Below the pieces are notes generated by a model. The model made no database searches, had not been told where the DNA came from, and saw only the letters and a list, made by a program, of their open reading frames with translations. The position numbers and the translations under genes were made by a program. Below are positions 54,575 to 62,495 of a DNA stretch of 64,000 nt, in pieces. Position 1 is the stretch's first letter; each line of letters starts with the position of its first letter. The stretch is from Lachnospiraceae bacterium (GTDB lineage: Bacteria; Bacillota; Clostridia; Lachnospirales; Lachnospiraceae), in NCBI GenBank assembly GCA_021202465.1, contig JAJQCZ010000050.1:52554-116553 (forward strand), read 5' to 3'.

Positions 54575-55954
54575 TTGCAGCACCTCCTCCGGACATTTTG
54601 AATTTGTATTTTTCAGGTAAAAAGCTTTAATAATCGCCGCCCGTCCCCTTGTGATGTTATGTTCTGCCCGAACCCGAAGCATGACCCCATTTACCAGGGA
54701 GTCCGGATAATAGCTGTCCGATAAGATAGCTTTCATCGTATCCGCTGCCATTTGCGGCGAAGGGCTCTTATCTTTTGCCTTCTGATTCACTGTCTCCTGG
54801 AGCATTTTCCATACCGGCAGCCTTTCAAACGGATCTTTCGCCGGACGTATAATCTCCATGCGCTGATAATGTCTGGCTACATTTCTCAGGAGATTTCCAA
54901 AAGAGTCCTGATAGAAAAAACGAACCGACAGCCTTGCGGCATTTGGCGCCAGCCCAAGAATATAGAAAGGCCTGTCCATATCAAGATCCAGCTCCTCCAT
55001 ATCCAACGGATCTCCCCGGAGCGCGGCCTTCAAAATCGCCCGAAGATCGTCTTCGGATATTTTACTGCGATCGCTTTCCCCCAGAAATGCAGCAAGCGCA
55101 GCATCCTGGTACTTTTCTTCGCCTCCCTCTGCCCAGCACACAACAGTAGTATCACCGACGCTTCTTACATGCTCCCGGTCATTCAACAAATGGTTCAAGG
55201 CCGCCCCATAAGCTGCCGCAGCATATTCGCCGACCGAAGCATTTTTTCCCTGTTCTTTTCCATAAGAGCAAAACGCCGGGGCATTATACGAAACCAGGGA
55301 TGTTCCCATTGCCTGTGCCCCATAGATTCCTTTTATAACAGGATGAAGAATCGCAGCTTTGGTTTTCTTTCCGGTCACCATACAGATGCAGTCTGCCGCT
55401 TCATCTGTATGATCATAATGCTCCTGCCAGGCCGCTCTGATCTTTACATCTTCCACTGAAGGCTGACCTTCAACATACAAAAGAATATTCGCGCCTTTCA
55501 TCAGGTCTTTCCAATGAGAAACGATACACTCGTATTCCTTCACTTTTTCCGGTTCCCAGTGATCGAGAAAAAGAAGAATGGCTTTTGCAGTCTCTGAATC
55601 AAGCGCAGCCAGAATATCCTGATGCAGTTTCCGAAATGCCTGAAAGCATTGCCGGGAACGCTCCGGTTTTCCTTTTTCATCAATGCCAAATACATACGAG
55701 GAATTATCACAGAGGAAATTCGCGCTTATCCCGCTGGCACGTTTAACCCGCTGTGGAACCTGCATGTCACGAGGCACCATCACTTTTTTCTTTCCATTAT
55801 CAATCTCCCGCTTGAGTGAAACCAGATCCAGGAGTTTTCCCTGCGAGTCAATATTCAGCTGAAAGGATACCTTCTCCGTTCCCCAGCCAGGCTGCGGGAT
55901 CTGACCTTTTTCCAGCAGATCCTCGTAATGTCTTACCAATGCCTGTAATATCAC
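54212..55954 (-). CDS. cas8c: Type I-C large subunit Cas8c
   Basis: 580 aa (Csd1). Blocks typical of the family: VPRDMQVPQRVKRASGISANFLCDNSSYVFG, ICMVTGKKTKAAILHPVIKGI and FYILGLAPNAARLSVRFFY. Cas8c recognises the PAM and recruits Cas3. The last 120 residues can be made separately as Cas11c from an internal start. It overlaps cas5 by 4 bp. Confidence 0.96.
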   Translation of the reverse strand: MILQALVRHYEDLLEKGQIPQPGWGTEKVSFQLNIDSQGKLLDLVSLKREIDNGKKKVMVPRDMQVPQRVKRASGISANFLCDNSSYVFGIDEKGKPERSRQCFQAFRKLHQDILAALDSETAKAILLFLDHWEPEKVKEYECIVSHWKDLMKGANILLYVEGQPSVEDVKIRAAWQEHYDHTDEAADCICMVTGKKTKAAILHPVIKGIYGAQAMGTSLVSYNAPAFCSYGKEQGKNASVGEYAAAAYGAALNHLLNDREHVRSVGDTTVVCWAEGGEEKYQDAALAAFLGESDRSKISEDDLRAILKAALRGDPLDMEELDLDMDRPFYILGLAPNAARLSVRFFYQDSFGNLLRNVARHYQRMEIIRPAKDPFERLPVWKMLQETVNQKAKDKSPSPQMAADTMKAILSDSYYPDSLVNGVMLRVRAEHNITRGRAAIIKAFYLKNTNSKCPEEVLQMQLNGQSTNIPYNLGRLFAVLEHIQQEANPGINATIKDKYFNTAASTPSRIFPLLINLSQKHLKKIKEMNKKVYFEKNIQDIMGKIGEEFPDRMTLPEQGSFQLGYYHQTQKRYQKKEEK

Positions 55955-56595
55955 ATGATCACCTCACAATTTTCAACCTCCATGACTCCCTGGTTAAGCT
56001 GTGCATGAAAGAACATCGGCTGAATATTATCCAGGTCTTCATAATTCATGTCATACAACATATAACCCAGATCCTTATCAACCGGAATAGGACGAATCAC
56101 TTGTCCTTCCCACGCACGAAAATGTGCAGGGAACTCCCGACAACCAAAATACGGCTGATGATAACACTGCCCCTTTCGGATCCGCCGCTTTAAAATGTCC
56201 TGAAATTTTCCCGGATTGTCACTCGGCGCCGCTTTCGAAGTCATGTCAAAATGAGCTTCGATCACATAGCGTACATCCTGCAAGACCAGCGATGACCGCT
56301 GATTTCTCTCATCCGAGGTATTCAGGTACAGATCGCCTTTACCATCAATCATCGTTTTTCTCACATTACCGGCCAGTATCTTTGATTTTACTTCATTTCT
56401 TTTAATACTTGTCGTTCGAATCGGATTCATGACATATATTCTGTCAATTTTGTACTCGAGGCCAGGATGCCAGAATACTGCTTCAACAATTCCCCGTGCT
56501 GCAGATGGAGTCATCACATCATACGAAACCCTCTCTGTCTTGAGTTCCGGGCGGCTGAAGCAGGCATAGTCCCCAAAAACTTCCAAACGAATCAA
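55951..56595 (-). CDS. cas5: Type I-C Cas5 (crRNA-processing endonuclease)
   Basis: 214 aa from a TTG start at 56595, which has AAAAGGAGG and a 7-nt gap; an ATG at 56619 would place the ribosome site inside the gene. In type I-C Cas5 replaces Cas6: it cuts the repeat at the hairpin base, leaving an 11-nt 5' handle, and stays bound to it. The N-terminal LEVFGDYACFSRPELKTERVSYDVMTPSAARGIVEA is typical. First gene of the cas5-cas8c-cas7-cas4-cas1-cas2 transcript. Confidence 0.95.
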   Translation of the reverse strand: MIRLEVFGDYACFSRPELKTERVSYDVMTPSAARGIVEAVFWHPGLEYKIDRIYVMNPIRTTSIKRNEVKSKILAGNVRKTMIDGKGDLYLNTSDERNQRSSLVLQDVRYVIEAHFDMTSKAAPSDNPGKFQDILKRRIRKGQCYHQPYFGCREFPAHFRAWEGQVIRPIPVDKDLGYMLYDMNYEDLDNIQPMFFHAQLNQGVMEVENCEVIM

Positions 56596-56614
56596 ACTTG
56601 CACCTCCTTTTAAA

Positions 56615-56641
56615 TTCATTGGTTTTACTTGTTAAGTATCA
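56615..56641 (+). promoter_or_regulatory. Predicted Cascade self-target on the cas5 promoter
   Basis: Plus strand TTC (56615-56617) followed by ATTGGTTTTACTTGTTA. TTC is the usual type I-C PAM, and the following 24 nt agree at 18 positions with the guide of the crRNA-like RNA at 56744. The site covers four bases of the -10 box and the expected start of the cas5 operon. Confidence 0.75.
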
Positions 56642-56666
56642 TATCCCTCTTTCATAAATTTGTCAA
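56638..56666 (-). promoter_or_regulatory. Promoter of the cas5-cas8c-cas7-cas4-cas1-cas2 operon
   Basis: Minus strand TTGACA (56661-56666), 17-bp spacer, TATGAT (56638-56643): a near-consensus, strong promoter. Expected start near 56631, giving a leader of about 36 nt to the TTG start. Confidence 0.8.
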
Positions 56667-56696
56667 GACTTTCCGCTATTTTTTTTTATGATAATT

Positions 56697-56705
56697 TGCT
56701 ATACT
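56697..56705 (+). promoter_or_regulatory. Extended -10 promoter of the crRNA-like RNA
   Basis: Plus strand TGC-TATACT (TG at 56697-56698, -10 at 56700-56705). No -35 match is needed with an extended -10. Start expected at about 56712, the first base of the degenerate repeat. Confidence 0.6.
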
Positions 56706-56711
56706 GTTACC

Positions 56712-56795
56712 GTCATCTTAAATAGATAGATGTGGATTGAAATATTGGAGTTACATGTTATGCAGCAGCGGGCGACAAAACCATCTTGTCGCCCG
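56712..56795 (+). ncRNA. crRNA-like cas-regulating RNA (CreR type)
   Basis: 56712-56743 is a 32-nt degenerate repeat, the same length as the array repeat. It keeps the first 3 nt (GTC) and the last 12 (GTGGATTGAAAT); the middle differs but can still fold (CATCT with AGATG) right before the 11-nt handle TGGATTGAAAT. The guide starts at 56744 (ATTGGAGTTACATGTTA) and is followed by a 10-bp hairpin CGGGCGACAA/TTGTCGCCCG (56769-56795). There is no second full repeat and no T-run, so the 3' end is uncertain. Cas5 could process and bind it like a crRNA. The guide's partial match to the cas5 promoter beside a PAM suggests repression without cleavage. Confidence 0.75.
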
Positions 56796-56821
56796 TTACT
56801 GTTGCTGTACGCCATTCCCAT

Positions 56822-59023
56822 TTAATCAAAAAAGATTCCAATTCCCGTTTCTACATCCATCTGCAGCCCTGTCTTGGAATCATAATTCCTCATATCGTCT
56901 AATTCATAGATGCCTTTTGCGATTTCTCTTACCAAACCCTGATCCATCATTTTTTGAAACTGATATTCCGGCAGAGAAATCCCATACTGCTGCAGTTTCC
57001 GGTAAATCGCTCTGTCTGCATGTCCTGACTCTACCCTCTGCAAATATTCTTTCACGGTATCATCTGCAGGGATATAGATGGTTCTGGTATCGTTTTCGAT
57101 CAACTTAAACAGGCGCGCCACCGTCGCAAACGGGAAGAAGTTCTCCTTCTGATCCCATATCTTTAAAATACCTTTTTCATCCAGATTTTCCTGCCCCAGA
57201 AGCTCCCGATAATACCGAAAATAAAAAGCGATCGCCTCCGACCCATTTACCTTTTCATATTTCCGCAATGTTTCACGCAAAGCCCCACGGCTCAGCTCCA
57301 TGCGGGGATTACTCTCCTCCTCCAGTGAGAATGAAAATACTTCGCTGGATCCTTTTGGACGTTTTCCCTCGCGGTTGCAGCGTCCTGCAGCCTGAATCAG
57401 AGAATCCAGGCCTTCTTCTTCTCGATATACAGCAGGAAAATCCAGATCTACTCCCGCCTCGATCAACGATGTCGATATTACTTTGCAGGATTTTCCGTCT
57501 TTAAGCCGTTGTTTTATCTCTGCAATCTTCTTTTTCCTGTCCGCAGGATAAATCAGCGTTGTAAGACAATAGCTCCCTTCTCCCTCTAAACGATGATACA
57601 GCTCCTGCGCGGTGGCTTTCCTGTTTACGACACATAGAACCTGATCGTATCTGTTTAATCTCTCTTCCAATTGCGTCTTCGTTATAATCCCGAGATTTCT
57701 GATCGTAACCCGTTCAAAGACCAAGGCTTCTTCTTCCGTGCAGCTCCCGCATATCTCCTTCAGCTCCAAACCGGGAATATATTCCTTAAAGTACGATTCC
57801 AAGGCCGGCTGCGTCGCTGTACAAAGCACCGCCGTTGCTCCATAATTGCTGACCAATTGGGCAATCGCAGCAATGCAGGGTTTCAGATAAGGAACCGGTA
57901 ATGTCTGTGCTTCATCAAATACAATCACGCTGTTGCACAGATTGTGAAGTTTTCTGCATTTGGAGCTTTTGTTCGCAAACAATGATTCAAAAAACTGCAC
58001 TGCCGTTGTGACGATGACAGGAGCATCCCAGTTTTCCGTTGCCAGAACATTTCTTATCTGCCACGGTTCACAGTCGTTTTCGTCCAAATCTAATTGCACT
58101 CCGGAATGATGCTCAACAACATTATTCCTTCCAAAAATCGAAGAAAAAGTCTCCGCCGTCTGGTCAATAATAGACGTGTAGGGAATCACATAAATGATTC
58201 TTTTCATGCTTTTATGCGCTTCCACATGACGCAGCGCAAATCCCATGGAAGCTGTTGTTTTTCCGCCCCCGGTAGGCACTGTAAGCGTATAAAGACCCTT
58301 GGGAAGTCTTTTTCCCTTTTCCATGCATTCCCTGAGAATCTTCGTTCGGCATTGATATAATGGTTTGACTGATCCGGGTGGATGCAGCCATGCATCTGTG
58401 TACTCGTCAAATTTCTCAATCAATGTCTCAAATGTATCATATCCACTCCGGCTTTCTGCTTTTCCCCTATCCATAAAGCCTTCTGTATCTAAATAGTCTG
58501 CATCCACCAGGCAGGAATAAAGCATACGCATAAAAAAAGCCGAGCTAAAACCACTATTTCCCACATAGTCTGGCAGCTTCATCCTGTAATCATTCTTTAA
58601 AAGCTCTGCCAGATCTTCCTTCCAGCACGAATAATCGGGAATATCTGCTTTCATTCTTCCAAAATAGGTCCCGTCTCCGGCAAAAGCACTCATGCCGTTC
58701 CCACCGTCCATCAGCCCGCTGTGGTGCCCGGCAATCACCATTCCCTCCAGCGGATTCGTCTCTTTGGCCCCTGCCGTAGAATGATCGATTTTTCCATATT
58801 TCTCCGGATTTCGTATTCTTCTTTGGAAAGCATCCGAATATTTCCCAATATCATGCATCAACCCGCAATGATATCCCATTTCTTCACAGCCAAACCCAGC
58901 GGCAAATTCCCCCGCTTTCTTTGCTGTCCCCATCAAATGCTCTTTCACAGACTGTTCGTTACCCTCAGAATCAATATGCGCAATAAATCTTCCTGTCTCT
59001 GTCATCTTCTCCTTCTCACCCAT
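56822..59023 (-). CDS. cas3: CRISPR-associated helicase/nuclease Cas3, type I
   Basis: 733 aa from the ATG at 59023 (GAAGG seven nt upstream); TTG at 59077 or ATG at 59005 are alternatives. N-terminal HD nuclease with GLMHDIGKYSDAFQRRI, then a superfamily 2 helicase: VPTGGGKTTASMGFAL (Walker A), IVFDEAQTLPVPYL (DEAQ box) and QAAGRCNREGK (motif VI). Recruited by Cascade, it nicks and degrades target DNA. It has its own promoter, so effector genes and cas3 can be regulated apart; the crRNA-like RNA is transcribed towards its 3' end. Confidence 0.96.
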   Translation of the reverse strand: MGEKEKMTETGRFIAHIDSEGNEQSVKEHLMGTAKKAGEFAAGFGCEEMGYHCGLMHDIGKYSDAFQRRIRNPEKYGKIDHSTAGAKETNPLEGMVIAGHHSGLMDGGNGMSAFAGDGTYFGRMKADIPDYSCWKEDLAELLKNDYRMKLPDYVGNSGFSSAFFMRMLYSCLVDADYLDTEGFMDRGKAESRSGYDTFETLIEKFDEYTDAWLHPPGSVKPLYQCRTKILRECMEKGKRLPKGLYTLTVPTGGGKTTASMGFALRHVEAHKSMKRIIYVIPYTSIIDQTAETFSSIFGRNNVVEHHSGVQLDLDENDCEPWQIRNVLATENWDAPVIVTTAVQFFESLFANKSSKCRKLHNLCNSVIVFDEAQTLPVPYLKPCIAAIAQLVSNYGATAVLCTATQPALESYFKEYIPGLELKEICGSCTEEEALVFERVTIRNLGIITKTQLEERLNRYDQVLCVVNRKATAQELYHRLEGEGSYCLTTLIYPADRKKKIAEIKQRLKDGKSCKVISTSLIEAGVDLDFPAVYREEEGLDSLIQAAGRCNREGKRPKGSSEVFSFSLEEESNPRMELSRGALRETLRKYEKVNGSEAIAFYFRYYRELLGQENLDEKGILKIWDQKENFFPFATVARLFKLIENDTRTIYIPADDTVKEYLQRVESGHADRAIYRKLQQYGISLPEYQFQKMMDQGLVREIAKGIYELDDMRNYDSKTGLQMDVETGIGIFFD

Positions 59024-59142
59024 CACAAAACCTTCAAGCAGAAAATAGTCGTCTCTATCCCTGACAAGATTTAACAACTATTTTTATTAGTCTCGCCAGG
59101 GCAGGCAGGTTAAGCTTTCCCTCCATCTGTCCTGCTGAGCAT

Positions 59143-59171
59143 ATTATAAACCATTCGACGATATCCAGCAA
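59143..59171 (-). promoter_or_regulatory. Promoter of cas3
   Basis: Minus strand TTGCTG (59166-59171), 17-bp spacer, TATAAT (59143-59148). The leader is about 110 nt and contains a possible 23-codon frame (59055-59126) overlapping the cas3 5' region. Confidence 0.6.
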
Positions 59172-59236
59172 CCAAAAATAGATGCCTTGGCCTGCTTTTG
59201 AATATCATACTGCACGAGCCATCTTCGTCCGTGCAC

Positions 59237-60406
59237 CTACTTTTCTTTCTCCAACCCCGGCAACGTCACCCCTGCCAGCACCGCGGCAGCCACGCACAAC
59301 ACGGCAAACATCGCATAGGCGAAGGAATATCCGCGGACGTCTGCCAGGCGGCCGACGGTCACCGGCCCCAGGGTCATGCCGATGCCGTAAAGGGCCTGGA
59401 AGAGTCCCATGGCGGTGGATTTGTTCTCCGCCGGGACCCGTTTGATGGCCAGCGCCATGAGAATGGACATCAAGAGAATATTTCCGGCGCCGCCGAGGAT
59501 CTGCGCCAGGAAGAGCTGCCAGACGCTCCCCGCCGCGGCGATGATACCGCAGGAAGCAGTCAGGAGCAGGAAGCCTGCTGCCACGGATTTCGTGGTTCCC
59601 AGGCGCGGTGTGAAGTGTTTCCCCAGCCAGCCTCCGGCGACCACCTGGACAACGGTGAAGAGAGCGGTATTGATGCCGATCTGCACAGAGGTGGCCCCCA
59701 GTTCTTCCGCGACGGTGGAGGTGAAGGAAAACGCCGTCCCCTGCACCACCATTTGCAGGACGATGGCGAAGAGAGCCGGCAGCAGGACCGACGGGTTGCG
59801 GAAGGTGTGCGCCAGCACGGAGAGGCGCATGGGTTCTTTATGGATGGGAACTTCCTTCAGCTGCAGTGCCAGGATCACGGCCACGACGCCGGTGAGGAAG
59901 CTGATGACCAGCGGATAGCGGTATCCCCACAGGGTCGCCACAATAGTTCCCAGCATGAAAGCCAGCAGTTTCCCGGTGTTGTTGAAGACGTTGATGCTGG
60001 TCATGGCCTGCACGCCCTCCTCGGGGTCGTAGTAGGCCGAGTACAGAACAGAAAATGCCAGCCAGGTAGAGGCCGCGACGCCTGCCAGGAAACGACAGAA
60101 GATGATGAACGCGGCGCTGGTGGCGAACATCAGGCCGAATGAGGACACCGTGGTAAAGAGCGTTCCCATGAGCACTACCCGCCGGTAGCCTCCCGTCGCG
60201 TCGGTGGCGATCCCCAGAGGAATCCGCACCAGCATCTGCGTAAATCCGTAGGTTCCTGTCATGACTCCAATGGCCGAAGCCCCAAAGCCGAGCATGGTCA
60301 GATACGGGGTAAAATACGGAACGTGGCAGTACTCTGATGCCCAGAAAAAGATGATCACGACGCTGAGGATCCGGCGCGAACGGCGCATGGATTGAGATGA
60401 AGACAT
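59237..60406 (-). CDS. MFS transporter
   Basis: 389 aa with 12 predicted membrane helices. GFTQMLVRIPLGIATDATGGYRRVVLMG is the loop 2-3 MFS motif, and FQALYGIGMTLGPVTVGRLADVRGY resembles the second-half repeat. The substrate cannot be told. AGGAGAAATATATC precedes the ATG at 60406; the frame is open to 60556 but that extension lacks a site and looks like leader sequence with hairpins (for example TCTGCC/GGCAGA). Confidence 0.88.
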   Translation of the reverse strand: MSSSQSMRRSRRILSVVIIFFWASEYCHVPYFTPYLTMLGFGASAIGVMTGTYGFTQMLVRIPLGIATDATGGYRRVVLMGTLFTTVSSFGLMFATSAAFIIFCRFLAGVAASTWLAFSVLYSAYYDPEEGVQAMTSINVFNNTGKLLAFMLGTIVATLWGYRYPLVISFLTGVVAVILALQLKEVPIHKEPMRLSVLAHTFRNPSVLLPALFAIVLQMVVQGTAFSFTSTVAEELGATSVQIGINTALFTVVQVVAGGWLGKHFTPRLGTTKSVAAGFLLLTASCGIIAAAGSVWQLFLAQILGGAGNILLMSILMALAIKRVPAENKSTAMGLFQALYGIGMTLGPVTVGRLADVRGYSFAYAMFAVLCVAAAVLAGVTLPGLEKEK

Positions 60407-60566
60407 GATATATTTCTCCTTGGTCAGCAAGTGCGAAATTCTGCCCCGAAAGGCATAAGGCAGACTTTCGTCGTTGGCTGTTCTGCATCGATTCGCCGTC
60501 GGGAGCCAAAGGATTCCTCCAATGAGCACCTTCAGTAAGTTTCGCCTGACAGACACCTGAATACAG

Positions 60567-60604
60567 AAAAATCGGCGGCGGCACTCACTGTGCTCCCGCC
60601 GCCG
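60567..60604 (-). terminator. Terminator of the 129-aa protein gene
   Basis: 8-bp G+C stem (CGGCGGCG, 60573-60580, with CGCCGCCG, 60597-60604), then ATTTTTC on the minus strand, 15 bp after the stop. Confidence 0.75.
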
Positions 60605-60618
60605 GCCGAAGAACGATG

Positions 60619-61008
60619 TTACGAGTCAAATTCGGGCTTATCAGGGTCGAAGGTCAGGTTCAGTTCCCTGATCTCGAACTCCCCCTCATCCTTGAAATAA
60701 TCATAGTTGGCCTGCAGAGCCTCCCAGATCTCTTCCAGGGTAGGTGTCCCGCCGAAGAATTTCTTCGGTTCTGCCCGCCAGTACAGGTCGTCATTTGCCA
60801 GATCCTGATCCTTATAATGGTTCAGCTGCACGATGTAGATCATGCGCTCCGTCTTGAAGCGCTGCGGTTTGTGCGTCACCTTCACGATCCAGTCGTCCAC
60901 CGGCGTGGATTCGTAAAATTCCTTGACGTGATGATCTTCCAGTTCCATGATCGCGTCATAGTCCTTCTGCGTAAATACCTGCCGGATGATCGGTTCAATC
61001 TCTGCCAT
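60619..61008 (-). CDS. Hypothetical acidic protein
   Basis: 129 aa, acidic, no signal peptide or membrane helix. I do not recognise the family; the C-terminal FEIRELNLTFDPDKPEFDS is strand-rich. The start is supported by AAGGAGG upstream of the ATG. It lies between an aminotransferase and an MFS gene on the same strand and is followed by a clear terminator, so it is probably a real gene of unknown role. Confidence 0.7.
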   Translation of the reverse strand: MAEIEPIIRQVFTQKDYDAIMELEDHHVKEFYESTPVDDWIVKVTHKPQRFKTERMIYIVQLNHYKDQDLANDDLYWRAEPKKFFGGTPTLEEIWEALQANYDYFKDEGEFEIRELNLTFDPDKPEFDS

Positions 61009-61079
61009 AGCCTTTTCCCTCCTTATTTATTGGCCGCACGGCCATCCCCCTCCGGGCGCCAGGCCCTCGCGGGGCTTTC

Positions 61080-62366
61080 TTATTTATTCTCCAGCATTTT
61101 CTCCACGCTGACCAGCTTCACGCACAGCGAGAAGATTCTGGTCGCCTGCTTCATTTCCTCAAGAGTCGGATAGGTGGGCGCGATGCGGATGTTGCTGTCG
61201 TCCGGATCCAGGCCATAGGGGTATGCCGCCCCCGCGCCGGTCAGGATCACTCCGGCTTCTTTGCACCGGGCCACGATCTCCTTCGCGCAGCCGTTCATCG
61301 CCTGGAAGGAAATGAAATAGCCGCCGCGGGGCTTCGTCCACGTTCCGATTTCCAAACCGCCCAGTTCCTGTTCCAGGATGTCCTCCACGGCCTCGAATTT
61401 GGGCCGGATTAGATCCGCCTGCTTTCTCATATGCGCCTTCAGAGTGTCCAGATCCTTCAGGAAACCGACGTGGCGCAGCATATTGATCTTGTCATAGCTG
61501 ATGGTCTGCACGCCCATGCGCTGTTTGAATTCCTCCAGATTGGCCGGAGAGGCAGCGAAAACGGAGATTCCCGCGCCGGGGAAAGTCACCTTGGAGGTGG
61601 ACGCGATCTCATACACCATATCCGGGTTACCGGCCTTCTCACACTCGCTTAAGATTTCCAGAATCTGCTGCTGATCCTCCTCATACAGATCATGAATCGC
61701 GTACGCATTATCCCAGAAAATACGGAAATCCCGGGCCGCCGGTTTCAGGGCCGCCATGCGCCGCACGACCTCATCCGAATAAACGATGCCGCCGGGGTTC
61801 GAGAAGCGGGGCACACACCAGATACCCTTGACGGTCTCATCTTCGGACACCAGCTTCTCCACCAGATCCATATCCGGGCCGTCCTCGTTCATGGGAATGT
61901 TGATCATATCGATTCCCATCGCCTCTGTCATGCGGAAATGCCGATCATAGCCGGGCACCGGACAGAGAAATGTCACCTTCGGCAGTTTGGACCAGGGCGT
62001 CTCTCCGAGAATGCCGAAGAGTTCGGCCCGGGCCAGCAGATCGTACATCACGTTCAGGCTGGCGTTGCCGCAGACCACTGTCTGCTCCGGCTGACAGCCG
62101 ATCATCGCCGCCATCAGTCTCTTCGCCTCAATCACGCCATCCAGCGCGCCGTAATTCCGGCAATCCGTCCCGTCCTCCGAACGGGGCACCGTATTTCTGT
62201 TAAAAGTTTCCATCATCTCCATGGAGAGATCCAGCTGATCAGCGGCCGGTTTGCCGCGGGACATATCCAGCTTCAGCCCCAATCCCTTCGCATCCTCGTA
62301 AGCCTTCCGCAGTTCCTCACGTAAGGTCATCAGTTCTTCTTTCGTCATAACCTGGTACGATTTCAT
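61080..62366 (-). CDS. Class I aminotransferase (type Ic aspartate aminotransferase-like)
   Basis: 428 aa fold-type I PLP enzyme. LDMSRGKPAADQLDLS at the N-terminus and CGNASLNVMYDLL are typical of the long 'aspartate aminotransferase type Ic' group. FLCPVPGYDRHF, SNPGG, WDNAYAIHDL and the PLP lysine in ASTSKVTFPGAGI follow. The usual role is aspartate/2-oxoglutarate transamination, but specificity is not certain. AAGGAGGATAACGC precedes the ATG. Confidence 0.9.
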   Translation of the reverse strand: MKSYQVMTKEELMTLREELRKAYEDAKGLGLKLDMSRGKPAADQLDLSMEMMETFNRNTVPRSEDGTDCRNYGALDGVIEAKRLMAAMIGCQPEQTVVCGNASLNVMYDLLARAELFGILGETPWSKLPKVTFLCPVPGYDRHFRMTEAMGIDMINIPMNEDGPDMDLVEKLVSEDETVKGIWCVPRFSNPGGIVYSDEVVRRMAALKPAARDFRIFWDNAYAIHDLYEEDQQQILEILSECEKAGNPDMVYEIASTSKVTFPGAGISVFAASPANLEEFKQRMGVQTISYDKINMLRHVGFLKDLDTLKAHMRKQADLIRPKFEAVEDILEQELGGLEIGTWTKPRGGYFISFQAMNGCAKEIVARCKEAGVILTGAGAAYPYGLDPDDSNIRIAPTYPTLEEMKQATRIFSLCVKLVSVEKMLENK

Positions 62367-62495
62367 GCGTTATCCTCCTTCCGATACCTGCACAACCTGT
62401 TCGTACCCGTTTAATCTATCACTTCCCGCAGGAAAAAGCAAGTCCACTTCCTGTCACAGGCGTCCTTCCCGCCTTACAAGGCCCGGCTGTACCTT

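Noticed and set aside
56769..56795. Hairpin after cas3 as an ordinary intrinsic terminator
   Set aside because: No T-run follows on either strand; it fits better as the 3' element of the crRNA-like RNA.
59055..59126. 23-codon frame in the cas3 leader (starts MEGKLNLPAL)
   Set aside because: Ribosome site too close and no conservation evidence; could be a leader peptide but is not supported.
60407..60584. Riboswitch or N-terminal extension upstream of the MFS gene
   Set aside because: Some hairpins are present but no riboswitch consensus I know fits, and the extension has no ribosome site.
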